Part shown: one piece after another, positions 1 through 8,528 of the stretch
How positions within the stretch are numbered: position 1 is the first letter of the stretch
How the letters are laid out: the number at the start of each line of letters is the position of its first letter
Assembly (NCBI GenBank): GCA_014584575.1
Contig: JACTMP010000035.1
Coordinates: 62,544 to 126,543, forward strand
Direction: 5' to 3'
From: Chloroflexota bacterium
GTDB taxonomy: Bacteria; Chloroflexota; Anaerolineae; Promineifilales; Promineifilaceae
DNA length: 64,000 nucleotides
The notes under the pieces: generated by a model
The model's database searches: none
What the model was told of the DNA's origin: nothing
The model's input: the letters and a program-made list of their open reading frames with translations, nothing else
Made by a program: the position numbers and the translations under genes

Positions 1-51
1 CCAAGCTGCACCACTGTTTGCATAACCTTCCTCGATTAAACGTATTGCCAT
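1..51 (-). CDS. Possible 5' end of a truncated CDS leaving the window
   Basis: A minus-strand frame is open from the left edge back past position 130. From an ATG at 51..49 it would read MAIRLIEEGYANSGAAW and continue off the window; a second ATG in the same frame lies at 144..142, but the sequence between passes through repeat DNA. The peptide looks protein-like but I do not recognise it. It lies downstream of the aldolase gene on the same strand. Only about 17 codons are visible, so this could be a chance open frame. Confidence 0.25.
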   Translation of the reverse strand, partial: MAIRLIEEGYANSGAAW

Positions 52-106
52 TAACACGCTTTGGAATGAGTACAATTGACGATCTGTAATTTCAGCTAAA
101 GCCGGG

Positions 107-197
107 ATGCACGGATAACACGGATTGGACAGATTTACACACATAGAAACTAAAAATCCGTGCCAATCCGTTCCATCCGTCCAATCCGTGTATCTAT
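107..197. repeat. Degenerate ATCCGT repeat with inverted arms
   Basis: The 3' flank of the aldolase gene contains four spaced copies of ATCCGT between about 155 and 190. A perfect 13-bp inverted repeat (118-130 with 179-191, ACACGGATTGGAC) brackets it, so the transcript could fold into a long hairpin next to the aldolase stop codon. The unit length is 9-10 bp here, unlike the 7-bp arrays elsewhere in the window. It may serve as a terminator or mRNA stabiliser; there is no T-run. Confidence 0.6.
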
Positions 198-1268
198 CTA
201 AATCCGGTCTACGTCGTTCAAATCTACAAACGCCTGCTTCAACCGGGCCACAAACGCCTCTTCCGCTGCTCGCAGCCAGCGGCGCGGGTCGTAATACTTC
301 TTGTTCGGCGCATCCGGCCCGTCCGGGTTGCCAATCTGCCCCTGCAAATAGGCGTGGTATTTAGCCTCGTAGCCACGTATTCCGTCCCAAAACGCCCATT
401 GCAGGTCGGTATCAATGTTCATTTTGATCGCCCCATAAGAAATAGCCTCGCGGATTTCTTCCTGGCTGCTGCCGGAGCCACCATGGAAGACAAAGTTGAT
501 CGGCTTCACGGCCGTGCCAAACTTCTCCTGCACATACACCTGCGAATTGTGCAAAATGATCGGCCGTAGCTGCACATTGCCCGGTTTATACACGCCATGC
601 ACATTGCCAAAGGCGGCCGCAATGGTGAAATTGGGGCTGACCTTCATCAACTCCTCGTAAGCGTAGGCCACCTCTTCCGGCTGCGTATACAGGCGAGAGC
701 TGTCCACGCCCGTATTGTCCACCCCATCTTCCTCGCCACCGGTCACACCCAGTTCAATCTCCAGCGTCATGCCCATTTTGCTCATCCGCTCCAGATACCG
801 TTTGCAAATCTCCACGTTTTCCTCAATCGGCTCTTCGGACAGATCGAGCATATGGCTGCTGAACAACGGTTTGCCATGCGTTTTGTAAAACGCCTCGCCG
901 GCGTCCAACATGCCATCCACCCAGGGCAGCAGCTTTTTGGCGCAATGGTCGGTGTGCAAAATGACCCGCGCCCCATACATGGCCGCCACCTGATGCACGT
1001 GGTGCGCCCCAGAAACGGCCCCGGCAATGGCCGACCGCTGCCCGTCATTATTCAGGCTCTTGCCGGCCATAAACGAAGCCCCCCCGTTGGAAAATTGCAG
1101 AATGACGGGGGCGTTGACGGCAACGGCCGTTTCCAACACCGCATTCACACTATTACTGCCCACCACATTGGCCGCCGGCAGCGCAAACTGCTGCTCTTTG
1201 GCATAGGCAAAAATCTCCTGCACCTGCTCGCCGGTCACCACCCCGGCCGGAATATGTTTCAGTGACAT
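198..1268 (-). CDS. fba: Class II fructose-1,6-bisphosphate aldolase
   Basis: Zinc-dependent cleavage of fructose 1,6-bisphosphate to DHAP and glyceraldehyde-3-phosphate in glycolysis and gluconeogenesis, cytosolic. The 356-residue product matches the length of E. coli FbaA-type (class IIA) enzymes. Visible signatures are the metal-binding HTDHCAKK near residue 105, GVTGGEEDGV, the NVHGVYKPGN segment, VFHGGSGS and IKMNIDTDLQWA near the phosphate-binding loop. The open frame extends upstream to about 1553, but the ATG at 1268 is preceded by AAAGGAGAG about 9 bases away, and homology begins at this Met. It is transcribed divergently from the kinase gene. The family assignment is firm. Confidence 0.96.
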   Translation of the reverse strand: MSLKHIPAGVVTGEQVQEIFAYAKEQQFALPAANVVGSNSVNAVLETAVAVNAPVILQFSNGGASFMAGKSLNNDGQRSAIAGAVSGAHHVHQVAAMYGARVILHTDHCAKKLLPWVDGMLDAGEAFYKTHGKPLFSSHMLDLSEEPIEENVEICKRYLERMSKMGMTLEIELGVTGGEEDGVDNTGVDSSRLYTQPEEVAYAYEELMKVSPNFTIAAAFGNVHGVYKPGNVQLRPIILHNSQVYVQEKFGTAVKPINFVFHGGSGSSQEEIREAISYGAIKMNIDTDLQWAFWDGIRGYEAKYHAYLQGQIGNPDGPDAPNKKYYDPRRWLRAAEEAFVARLKQAFVDLNDVDRI

Positions 1269-1288
1269 GGCATACTCTCCTTTTTCAT

Positions 1289-1330
1289 AATTGACAATGG
1301 TCAATTGCCAATGATCAATTGGCAATTTTT
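1289..1330. repeat. Heptamer array AATTGAC/AATTGCC
   Basis: Six consecutive 7-bp units (AATTGAC, AATGGTC, AATTGCC, AATGATC, AATTGGC, AATTTTT) lie just upstream of the aldolase Shine-Dalgarno. The centre is an inverted repeat (AATTGCCAAT / ATTGGCAATT). It belongs to the same class as the heptamer arrays at many other gene borders in this window. Confidence 0.7.
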
Positions 1331-1624
1331 GCCCCAAGTATGCCGGGAATGGGTAAAAATGCCAGTTTTGGCAGGGTTGTGGCGGCAGATAAATCTGCAC
1401 CAATAGAAAGCAATGTCGGCCTTCGCCGACTGGCGTACAGCCCATGAAGTGCCTGCCCTGAACCTTGTGAAGGGTGGGCTTTGCCTCTTGTTGCCGCGAT
1501 TTCAATCGCCAGCCTTGCAAAAATCCTAGCAATGAATTGAGCCAGCCCTCCAAATAACGTATACTTGGACAGGCAAGCTGTTAGATAACCCGATATACTA
1601 AAATTATTCAACACACCCAATCAC
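1331..1624. other. Divergent intergenic region aldolase/kinase
   Basis: No gene is supported here; open frames across it lack ribosome sites and family signatures. A stretch at 1451-1478 (CCTGCCCTGAACCTTGTGAA...) is the reverse-complement relative of the TTCAACAAGTTCAGGGCAAG stretch at 54953-54972, so it is a dispersed repeat. A TATACT hexamer near 1594 could be a -10 box for the kinase gene, but no convincing -35 is spaced to it. Confidence 0.5.
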
Positions 1625-1659
1625 CAACACCTGACACCTGACACCCGACACCCGACACC
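1625..1659. repeat. Heptamer array TGACACC abutting the kinase start
   Basis: Five 7-bp units (CAACACC, TGACACC, TGACACC, CGACACC, CGACACC) end one base before the kinase ATG at 1661. No Shine-Dalgarno is left in front of this start, so the array replaces the usual ribosome-binding region. Confidence 0.8.
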
Positions 1660-1660
1660 C

Positions 1661-4600
1661 ATGAAATCCCACACCCTCGGCCCCTATGAATTGTTAGAAG
1701 AAGTTGGTTATGGCGGCATGGCTACGGTCTACCGCGCCCACCAGCCGAGCGTGGAGCGAGATGTGGCCGTCAAAGTGATTTTGCGGGCGCGGCTGGATGA
1801 CCCCGAAGCGGTGCAGCGCTTCCAGCGCGAAGCCCGCCTCATCGCCCGGTTGGAGCATCCCCACATCCTGCCCGTATATGACTTCGACGGCCGTCACGAT
1901 CCCCCCTACATCGTCATGCGCTATCTGGACAGTGGCACCCTGCGCGACGTGATGGGTCGCGGCGCACTGCCCCTCACCGAAGTCAGCTACCTGATGCAGC
2001 AAATCGGCTCCGCCCTCGACTACGCCCACCGCCAGGGCATCGTCCACCGCGACATCAAACCCTCCAACATCATGATTGACCGCGACGGCAACGCCTTTGT
2101 CACCGACTTCGGCATTGCCCGCATGGTCTCCGGCGGCCAACACATCACCATGACCGGCGCCCTCATGGGCACCCCCGCCTACATGTCCCCCGAACAGGCG
2201 CAGGGCAACATGAACCTGGATCACCGCGCCGACATCTACTCCCTGGGCGTCATCCTCTTCCAGATGCTCACCGGCGACCTGCCCTTTGCCCACGACAACA
2301 ACTTCAGCGTCTTGATGATGCACGTCAACGAACCCATCCCCAGCGCCATCCAGCGTAACCCGGAACTACCGCCAGCCATTGACCACATCATCCAGCGCGT
2401 CCTGGCTAAAAAAGCAGACGACCGTTACCAGTCGGCGTTGGAACTGGCCAGGGCGGTAGCGATGGCCGTGGGCGCGACCATTTCCGTAGCCCCCACCCGG
2501 CTGCGGCTGCTGGTGGAAGATTCGGCCATTGCCCGCGGCGCAACCCCCGCCACCGGCAGCAGCACCGGCAGCCGCACCGCCAGCGAACAAAACAAGACGA
2601 TCACCGCCTTGTACGCCAGCGTCGCCGAATATGCCGAACTGGTAGACGAAACGGGTGGTAGTGAACAGGTACGGCGGGCGCTAAAGGATTGGTGGACGGC
2701 CGTAGACCAGACCATCGCCGAATACGGTGGCCGCATCTTCAGCCGCTCCGAAGACACCATGATGGTCATCTGGGGGGCCGACCTGACCCGCGAAGACGAC
2801 GCCGAACGCGCCGTGCGCGCCGCCCTGGCGCTGCAAACCGCCATGCACCGGCAAAGCGCCGCCTACCTGGGCGAAGACGACGACGAACCGCTGCCGCTCA
2901 ACATCGGCCTGAACACCGGTCTGGCACTGCTGACGCCCGACGAAGAAAGCGGCGACTACACTGCCAGCGGCGCGACTATCAGCCTGACCAACCGCCTCAT
3001 GCAGCAAGCCGACGGCCTCATCCTCATCACCCACAACACCTACAGCCAGGTGCGCGGCGTTTTTGAGATGGAGCCGGACACGCCGCTCAAACTGCGCCGC
3101 AGCCAGGACACTATGCAGGTCTACCGCGTCCGCTCCGCCAAACCACGCGCCTTCCGCCGCGGCGCTCGCGGCGTGGAAGGGGTGGAAACGCAGCTCGTGG
3201 GCCGCGAAAGTGAAGTGAAGGCGCTGCAAAACGCCTTTATGGATGCGGTTGAAGATGAGGAGACACAAATTGTGACCATCGTCAGCGAGGCCGGATTGGG
3301 CAAATCCCGCCTACTGTATGAATTTGTCAACTGGTCAGACCTGCGCCCGGAAATCTTCTGGGTGATGCGTGGCCGCGCTACCCCGGAAATGACCAACCGC
3401 CCCTATGCCCTGCTGCGCGATCTGGTCTCCTTTCGCTACGAAATTCAAGACACGGACAGCCCGGCCACTGCCCGGCAAAAGCTGGAAGAAGGCATCCGGC
3501 AACATGCGGGTGAAAATGAGCCAATGGCTCATCTGCTGGGCCACCTGGTCGGTTTTGATTTTTCGGCCAGCCCACACGTGAAGGGGCTGCTGGGCGACCC
3601 GCAGCAGTTGACGGAGCGGGCACGGCAGATGTTTATCCGCTGGATCGAGGCGTTGTGTGCTCGCAACCCGGTGGTGATGGAAGTGGAGGATGTGCATCTG
3701 GCCGATGACGCCTCGCTGGATTTGCTCACCGACCTGGCGGCGCAGCACGACGATTTGCCGCTGCTGATGATTTGTCTGGCACGGCCGTCCCTCTATGAGC
3801 GGCGTCCGGCGTGGGGTGCAGGTCAATCGTTCCATACCCGGCTGGAGCTACGGCCGTTAGACCGGCGCGAAAGCCGCAATCTGGTGCGTGAACTGCTGCA
3901 AAAAGTGGCCGATGTGCCCAGAGCTTTGCGTGACCTGCTGGTGGAACGCGCCGAAGGCAACCCGCTCTACATGGAAGAGCTGGTCAAAATGCTCATTGAC
4001 GACCGCGTCATCATCAAACAAAACGACGATGCCTGGGCCGTAGAAGAAGAGCGGCTGGGCCACCTGGAAGTGCCCGCCACCCTGGTCGGGCTGCTGCAAG
4101 CGCGGCTGGACAGCCTGCTCTACCCGGAGAAACTCACCCTGCAACGCGCCGCCGTCGTCGGCCGCCTCTTTTACGATTCGGCACTCATGGCCCTTGACCA
4201 GGCCGATGAGTTTCACGTGGACAATTTGCCCGCCATTTTAGACCGGCTGGTGGCTCAGGATTTCATCTACGAACGGGAAACCACCGCCTTTGCCGGGACG
4301 ACGGAATACATTTTTGGCAAGACGATGCTGCAAGACGTAATTTTAAGCACGTTGCTGCGCCGCCAGCAGGAGCGGTATAACCGTGCCGCCGCTCTCTGGT
4401 TGGTGGAAGCCAGCGGGGTGCGGGCCGGCGAGTATTATGGCCTGATTGCCGATTATTTTGAAAAGGCGGGTGATTATGAACAGGCGGGCAGCTATTTGCA
4501 GCAAGCCGGGGAACAGGCATTGAAGCTGAGCGCCTACGCCAACGGTCGTGCCCTCTTTGAACGCGCCCTGACTCTGTTACCGGCGGAAAGCGCTACCCGG

Positions 4601-5572
4601 CTCATCCTGTTTTTGCGCCTGGGCGAGGCCCGCTTTTTCCTGGGCGATTACGCTGCCGCCCGATCATCACTGGAATCGGCGCTGAAGATGGCGCGGGCGC
4701 GGCAGGATGGACCACACACCGCCGACGCGCTCTACTGGCTCAGCCAGACGGCCGTGCTGCAAGGCAATTACCCCCAGGCGCAAACCTACCTGGAAGAGAG
4801 TCTGCCCCTGGCCCGCGCCGGTGCGGACGCGGAAACGCTGGCACAGGTGCTGTATGGGTTGGGAGATGTGCAGTGGCGCGAGGGGCATAATGACACGGCC
4901 GTGGCCCTGCTGCACGAATGTCTGGAACTCAGCCGCCGCGCCAATCTGCCCACCCAGGAGCTATTTGCCCTCAACCGGCTGGGCGCAGTGGCCGTCGTCA
5001 CCGGCGACTGGGAGCGTGCCAATGAACTCTATTCCCAGATATTGACCAAATCGCGGCAGGTGGGCAATCGGGAGCGGGAAGCGTCGGCGTTGAACAACCT
5101 GGGCGTGGTTGCCTATGAACGCGGGGATTGGCAGACGACGGTGGATTACGGCCAACAGGCGCTGCAACTGGCGCGGGAAACGGGGCAGCAGCAATTCATC
5201 TCCCTGCTGCTGAACAATCTGGCCGATGTGCTGCTACGGCTGGATGATTTTGATACCGCCCGGCGTTACCTGCACGAAGCCATCACCGTCGCCCGGCAGA
5301 TTGGGGCCACGCCGCACGTACTCACCGGCGTGCAAACCTCTGGCCTGCTGCTGGCCCGCCAGGGCGACCGGGATCGGGGTCTGGCGCTGATTGGCCTGAG
5401 CCTGAACCACCCCTCGGCTACCCCGGAACACCACCGCACCGCCCACGACTGCCTGCGCACATTGGGGCTGGACCCGGCGGAGACGGCCGTGCAGTCCGCC
5501 CTATCCGCAGGAAACACCCTCGACCTGGAAACCACCGCCAGTCAACTCCTGGCCGAATGGGGGTCAACGTGA
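1661..5572 (+). CDS. Ser/Thr protein kinase with degenerate cyclase, STAND ATPase and TPR domains
   Basis: A 1303-residue cytoplasmic signalling fusion. Residues about 9-265 form a PknB/Hanks-type kinase: glycine loop GYGGMATVY (16-24), Lys38, Glu57, HRDIKPSN with Asp131, DFG Asp149 and GTPAYMSPEQ, so it should be active. Residues about 312-490 resemble a class III nucleotide cyclase, but the first metal Asp is replaced (LYASVAEYA) while the second (SEDTMMVIW) is kept, which suggests a sensor-like or inactive domain. Residues about 513-780 form an AAA/STAND ATPase with P-loop SEAGLGKS and a Walker B segment VVMEVEDVHLADD. From about 910 to the end the protein is TPR repeats. The start abuts a heptamer array without a Shine-Dalgarno, but the glycine loop leaves no later Met. 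It is convergent with the surface-protein cluster. Targets are unknown. Confidence 0.92.
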   Translation: MKSHTLGPYELLEEVGYGGMATVYRAHQPSVERDVAVKVILRARLDDPEAVQRFQREARLIARLEHPHILPVYDFDGRHDPPYIVMRYLDSGTLRDVMGRGALPLTEVSYLMQQIGSALDYAHRQGIVHRDIKPSNIMIDRDGNAFVTDFGIARMVSGGQHITMTGALMGTPAYMSPEQAQGNMNLDHRADIYSLGVILFQMLTGDLPFAHDNNFSVLMMHVNEPIPSAIQRNPELPPAIDHIIQRVLAKKADDRYQSALELARAVAMAVGATISVAPTRLRLLVEDSAIARGATPATGSSTGSRTASEQNKTITALYASVAEYAELVDETGGSEQVRRALKDWWTAVDQTIAEYGGRIFSRSEDTMMVIWGADLTREDDAERAVRAALALQTAMHRQSAAYLGEDDDEPLPLNIGLNTGLALLTPDEESGDYTASGATISLTNRLMQQADGLILITHNTYSQVRGVFEMEPDTPLKLRRSQDTMQVYRVRSAKPRAFRRGARGVEGVETQLVGRESEVKALQNAFMDAVEDEETQIVTIVSEAGLGKSRLLYEFVNWSDLRPEIFWVMRGRATPEMTNRPYALLRDLVSFRYEIQDTDSPATARQKLEEGIRQHAGENEPMAHLLGHLVGFDFSASPHVKGLLGDPQQLTERARQMFIRWIEALCARNPVVMEVEDVHLADDASLDLLTDLAAQHDDLPLLMICLARPSLYERRPAWGAGQSFHTRLELRPLDRRESRNLVRELLQKVADVPRALRDLLVERAEGNPLYMEELVKMLIDDRVIIKQNDDAWAVEEERLGHLEVPATLVGLLQARLDSLLYPEKLTLQRAAVVGRLFYDSALMALDQADEFHVDNLPAILDRLVAQDFIYERETTAFAGTTEYIFGKTMLQDVILSTLLRRQQERYNRAAALWLVEASGVRAGEYYGLIADYFEKAGDYEQAGSYLQQAGEQALKLSAYANGRALFERALTLLPAESATRLILFLRLGEARFFLGDYAAARSSLESALKMARARQDGPHTADALYWLSQTAVLQGNYPQAQTYLEESLPLARAGADAETLAQVLYGLGDVQWREGHNDTAVALLHECLELSRRANLPTQELFALNRLGAVAVVTGDWERANELYSQILTKSRQVGNREREASALNNLGVVAYERGDWQTTVDYGQQALQLARETGQQQFISLLLNNLADVLLRLDDFDTARRYLHEAITVARQIGATPHVLTGVQTSGLLLARQGDRDRGLALIGLSLNHPSATPEHHRTAHDCLRTLGLDPAETAVQSALSAGNTLDLETTASQLLAEWGST

Positions 5573-5623
5573 GGCGTCTTGCGTGAATCTCTCTGGTCAC
5601 GTATCACGCATCACGCACCACGG
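5568..5623. repeat. Heptamer array over the kinase stop codon
   Basis: Eight 7-bp units (CGTGAGG, CGTCTTG, CGTGAAT, CTCTCTG, GTCACGT, ATCACGC, ATCACGC, ACCACGG). The kinase TGA stop (5570-5572) is inside the first unit. The two halves are loosely reverse-complementary (CGTGA versus TCACG), so a hairpin is possible in this convergent gap. Confidence 0.75.
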
Positions 5624-5653
5624 GTGGTCAATCCCCTGAATTCCCAAAGAGAC

Positions 5654-6841
5654 TTAATCTATTTTTAGCCAGCCAATTGTATATTCAGGATCTATACGAA
5701 CGTTGCCGTCGTCGGTGCTGGTAACGCGCTGTGCCTGGCCGCCGTTGATGGCCACGATGTAGACATCACGGTTGCAATAGGTTTGGGGGCCTGTGGCTAA
5801 AACATCCTCACCAACGGCCGTCTCACATTTGCCCAGTCCCAAAAAGGCGATTTGCCTGCTATCCGGCGACCAGCTCATGGTAAAACCGCTGGCAGCGTGG
5901 GTGGAAGTGGACAGCTTGTAAAGCTCTGTGACCGTTTGTTGGGGCAGGTCGGCAATGTGAATAGAGGCGGTACCGGCGCGCGAGCTTTGGAAGGCCAGGT
6001 AACGGCCGTCCGGCGACCAGGCGCGGTGAGACGTGTTGACAGTCCCCTCTTCCAGCAGTTGATACCGGTTCTCACCGGCCGCATCAGACAGGGAATAGGC
6101 GTTGCGGGCGCTGTCGTACCAGAGCAGATATTGACCATCGGATGAACGCTCGACGTAATCAGAGGCCCAATCCAGATCAAGCCAGCTATCCGTTTCCTGC
6201 TGCCATCGCTCCAGCCGGACGCCGATGTGGGCAAAAAGGTAACGGCCGTCGGGCGACCACTGCACAGCTTTAGCCGTGAAGTCGTCTTCACGCAAGAGCC
6301 GGCTTTCTCCCGTCTCCCCATCCAGCAAAAACAGGCGGCGCGGCTCCGTGGCACGTGGCCGGTTGGGATCATACATTGTATAGGCCAGGTAACGGCCGTC
6401 AGGCGATGGTTGAAAATGGAAAACCTCTAACCGGCTGTCTTCCGCCTGCTGCGGGCGCAGCCGGTCAGGCAAAGGGGTATGTTCGGGCAGGGGAAGGGCC
6501 ACATGGAGGCCATTCACGCCATAAAAAAAGGGGGTTTTGTCATAATAGGGAAACCGGCGGTGGCCCATATACACATGGCTGACAGTCGTCACGGCCGTCA
6601 GATCATCCGTCAGCGTGCTGGGCCAGAGCGTTGGTTCACTTTCCCCGCGTTTGACGGCGTAAACGGCCGTTGCACCCCCATCACCGCTGCGGGCGTGAAC
6701 CAGAATGACATCATGCGGCGCAAGATAGTCCCGGTTCACGGCCGGCCCACTGCTGGTCAAAGCCCCGCCGCCACAGGCCAATGAGATCAAGGCCCACAAC
6801 ACGCCCAAACAGCCGGGTAAATAACCTTTTTTCTTGTGCAT
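5654..6841 (-). CDS. Secreted lipoprotein with TolB/PD40-type propeller
   Basis: A 395-residue predicted lipoprotein. The N-terminus has a charged start, a hydrophobic stretch and a lipobox LISLAC with Cys23, so it is probably anchored on the outer face of the membrane. The rest contains several PD40/WD40-like blades with the hallmark SPDGRYLAY / WSPDGRYLF motif, as in TolB and peptidase propellers. No catalytic domain is visible. ATG 6841 is preceded by AAGGAAT about 8 bases away. It is the last gene of a same-strand series (17557 to 5654), 44 bp after its neighbour. Function unknown; a surface binding or scaffold role is inferred. Confidence 0.85.
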   Translation of the reverse strand: MHKKKGYLPGCLGVLWALISLACGGGALTSSGPAVNRDYLAPHDVILVHARSGDGGATAVYAVKRGESEPTLWPSTLTDDLTAVTTVSHVYMGHRRFPYYDKTPFFYGVNGLHVALPLPEHTPLPDRLRPQQAEDSRLEVFHFQPSPDGRYLAYTMYDPNRPRATEPRRLFLLDGETGESRLLREDDFTAKAVQWSPDGRYLFAHIGVRLERWQQETDSWLDLDWASDYVERSSDGQYLLWYDSARNAYSLSDAAGENRYQLLEEGTVNTSHRAWSPDGRYLAFQSSRAGTASIHIADLPQQTVTELYKLSTSTHAASGFTMSWSPDSRQIAFLGLGKCETAVGEDVLATGPQTYCNRDVYIVAINGGQAQRVTSTDDGNVRIDPEYTIGWLKID

Positions 6842-6885
6842 GGTTTATTCCTTAACAACTTGCTACCTGCCCCCTGCCACTACTT

Positions 6886-8514
6886 TCATTGTTGCAGCCA
6901 GTACAGTCCTGTTATCTGGTTATAGGGAATCTGGCTGTCAGTCAGGCGGGTAACGGCCGTCTCCCCCGCCACTGCCAAGTCCACCAGGTACAGATCGCCG
7001 GGGCAGTTCTCCGGGCTGGGCAGCGTGGTTGTCCCTGGCTGGCAGCTATTCTCCGCCCATATCACCAGCCGGTCTCCCTGCGGCGACCAGGCCAGATGGT
7101 AAATCTGGTTCTCAACAGGCAGTGGGCGTATGGCCTCCGTTGTCGGCAGCGTGGGCAAGAGCATCAGTTGAGGGGCCGATACACGAATCCAGGCCAGGCT
7201 GCGGCCATCGGGGGAAAGGGCAAACGGCCGTGAAATCTGCGTCGGCCCCAGGCGTTCATTTTGCGCCGTCTCCGCCGCGCCGCGCCAAAATAGGTTTGAG
7301 GACACGCGAAACACCACCCCATCTGCCGCCGCCAGCAGTTCCGGCTTGCCGTCACCCTGTGGATTGACACCGGGCAGGGGCGTCACCCGGTCGCCCTCTG
7401 CACCCGGCTCATAGCGGAAGACTCTGTCGCGGAAACGGGTGTAGAGATAGCGCGAATCGGCCGACCAATCAAAAATGGCATTTTCCCGCGAGACAAAAAT
7501 ATCTTCGCCCGTTTCCAGGTTGTACAGATGCAGAAACGGCCCCTGGTCAGCCTCCTCTTCGCGGCGGGGAGCCGTTTCATAGGCGATGTAACGGCCGTTC
7601 GGCGAAATACGCACCGTGCCATTGGGGGGATGGGGTAGCAGGGAAAGGTCGGCGTGACGGCCGTCGGCCGTGTAAAAGTGATGGTCGAATTGGGCGTAGG
7701 GGGCGGCGAGCACGGCCGTCAGGTCATCCGGCGCACTCTGCCAGGAAAGTGGGGCTGTTTGCCCGGCAGAGAGGGCCAGGACCCCATCGGGGCTGTTGAG
7801 CAGCAGCAGATCATCGGCCCGCAGCCCATCGGCCTCAGCCGGCAAGTCGCCCAGAGCGAGCAAAACCGGCGTAGGTGTAGACCCTGGCCGGGTGGGCGCG
7901 ACGGAAGCGGCCGTTCTCACACCGGCCCAACCAGTGCCAAGCAGCGTGACGCTGCCCACACAAATCAGGCCCGGCAGCAGCAGAATAAAGCCCATCTGCG
8001 CCACCGTTGTTAGCCGGGAGGATGGAGCTTTTTCAGCCGCACTTTCGGCCACGGCCGCTTTGCGCCACAGCAGGATGCTGAGAAGATAACCGGCGGACAG
8101 CCCGGCGGCCGTTTGCAGCAGCAACAGCAGCAGCAGAGAAATGAGCCACAAGCCCACGGCCCTGGCTGGAATATATGCCGTCAAATTGCAGAGGAGGCCC
8201 AGCACCAGCCCCAGCCCACCGCCCAGCAGCAGGCTGTAGCGACGGTGGGCCGCACGTTCCACTTGCGCCGCCCGGCGACCAATCCAAAAACCCACGATGG
8301 GCCAGCCCACCATAACCATGAACAGCGAGAGCAGGAAGCCCAAGAGAATAAGGGGCGATGCCCAGAACACCATCTCACCATAGAAATAATCACCGCTAGA
8401 AGAAGGCCATTTGAGCCATAAAAGGATAACGGCCGTTGTCACCGCCACAAACAGCGTCACGCCAAAAACAAAACCAAGAAAAGGGCCAAGGAGTGATTGG
8501 GTCGTTTTATTCAT
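6886..8514 (-). CDS. Polytopic membrane protein with C-terminal PD40 propeller
   Basis: A 542-residue protein. The first ~200 residues hold about five hydrophobic segments (near 12-34, 48-72, 100-120, 125-150, 172-195), followed by an extracellular part with PD40-type blades (SPNGRYIAYE, WSADSRYLY, SPDGRSLAW, WSPQGDRLV). ATG 8514 follows AGAGGTGAT about 8-11 bases upstream; a GTG one codon earlier is also possible. It sits between two propeller lipoproteins, 14 bp after one and 44 bp before the other, so co-transcription is likely. The family is not recognised beyond the propeller; the membrane part may be a transducer. Confidence 0.82.
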   Translation of the reverse strand: MNKTTQSLLGPFLGFVFGVTLFVAVTTAVILLWLKWPSSSGDYFYGEMVFWASPLILLGFLLSLFMVMVGWPIVGFWIGRRAAQVERAAHRRYSLLLGGGLGLVLGLLCNLTAYIPARAVGLWLISLLLLLLLQTAAGLSAGYLLSILLWRKAAVAESAAEKAPSSRLTTVAQMGFILLLPGLICVGSVTLLGTGWAGVRTAASVAPTRPGSTPTPVLLALGDLPAEADGLRADDLLLLNSPDGVLALSAGQTAPLSWQSAPDDLTAVLAAPYAQFDHHFYTADGRHADLSLLPHPPNGTVRISPNGRYIAYETAPRREEEADQGPFLHLYNLETGEDIFVSRENAIFDWSADSRYLYTRFRDRVFRYEPGAEGDRVTPLPGVNPQGDGKPELLAAADGVVFRVSSNLFWRGAAETAQNERLGPTQISRPFALSPDGRSLAWIRVSAPQLMLLPTLPTTEAIRPLPVENQIYHLAWSPQGDRLVIWAENSCQPGTTTLPSPENCPGDLYLVDLAVAGETAVTRLTDSQIPYNQITGLYWLQQ

Positions 8515-8528
8515 CACTAAATCACCTC

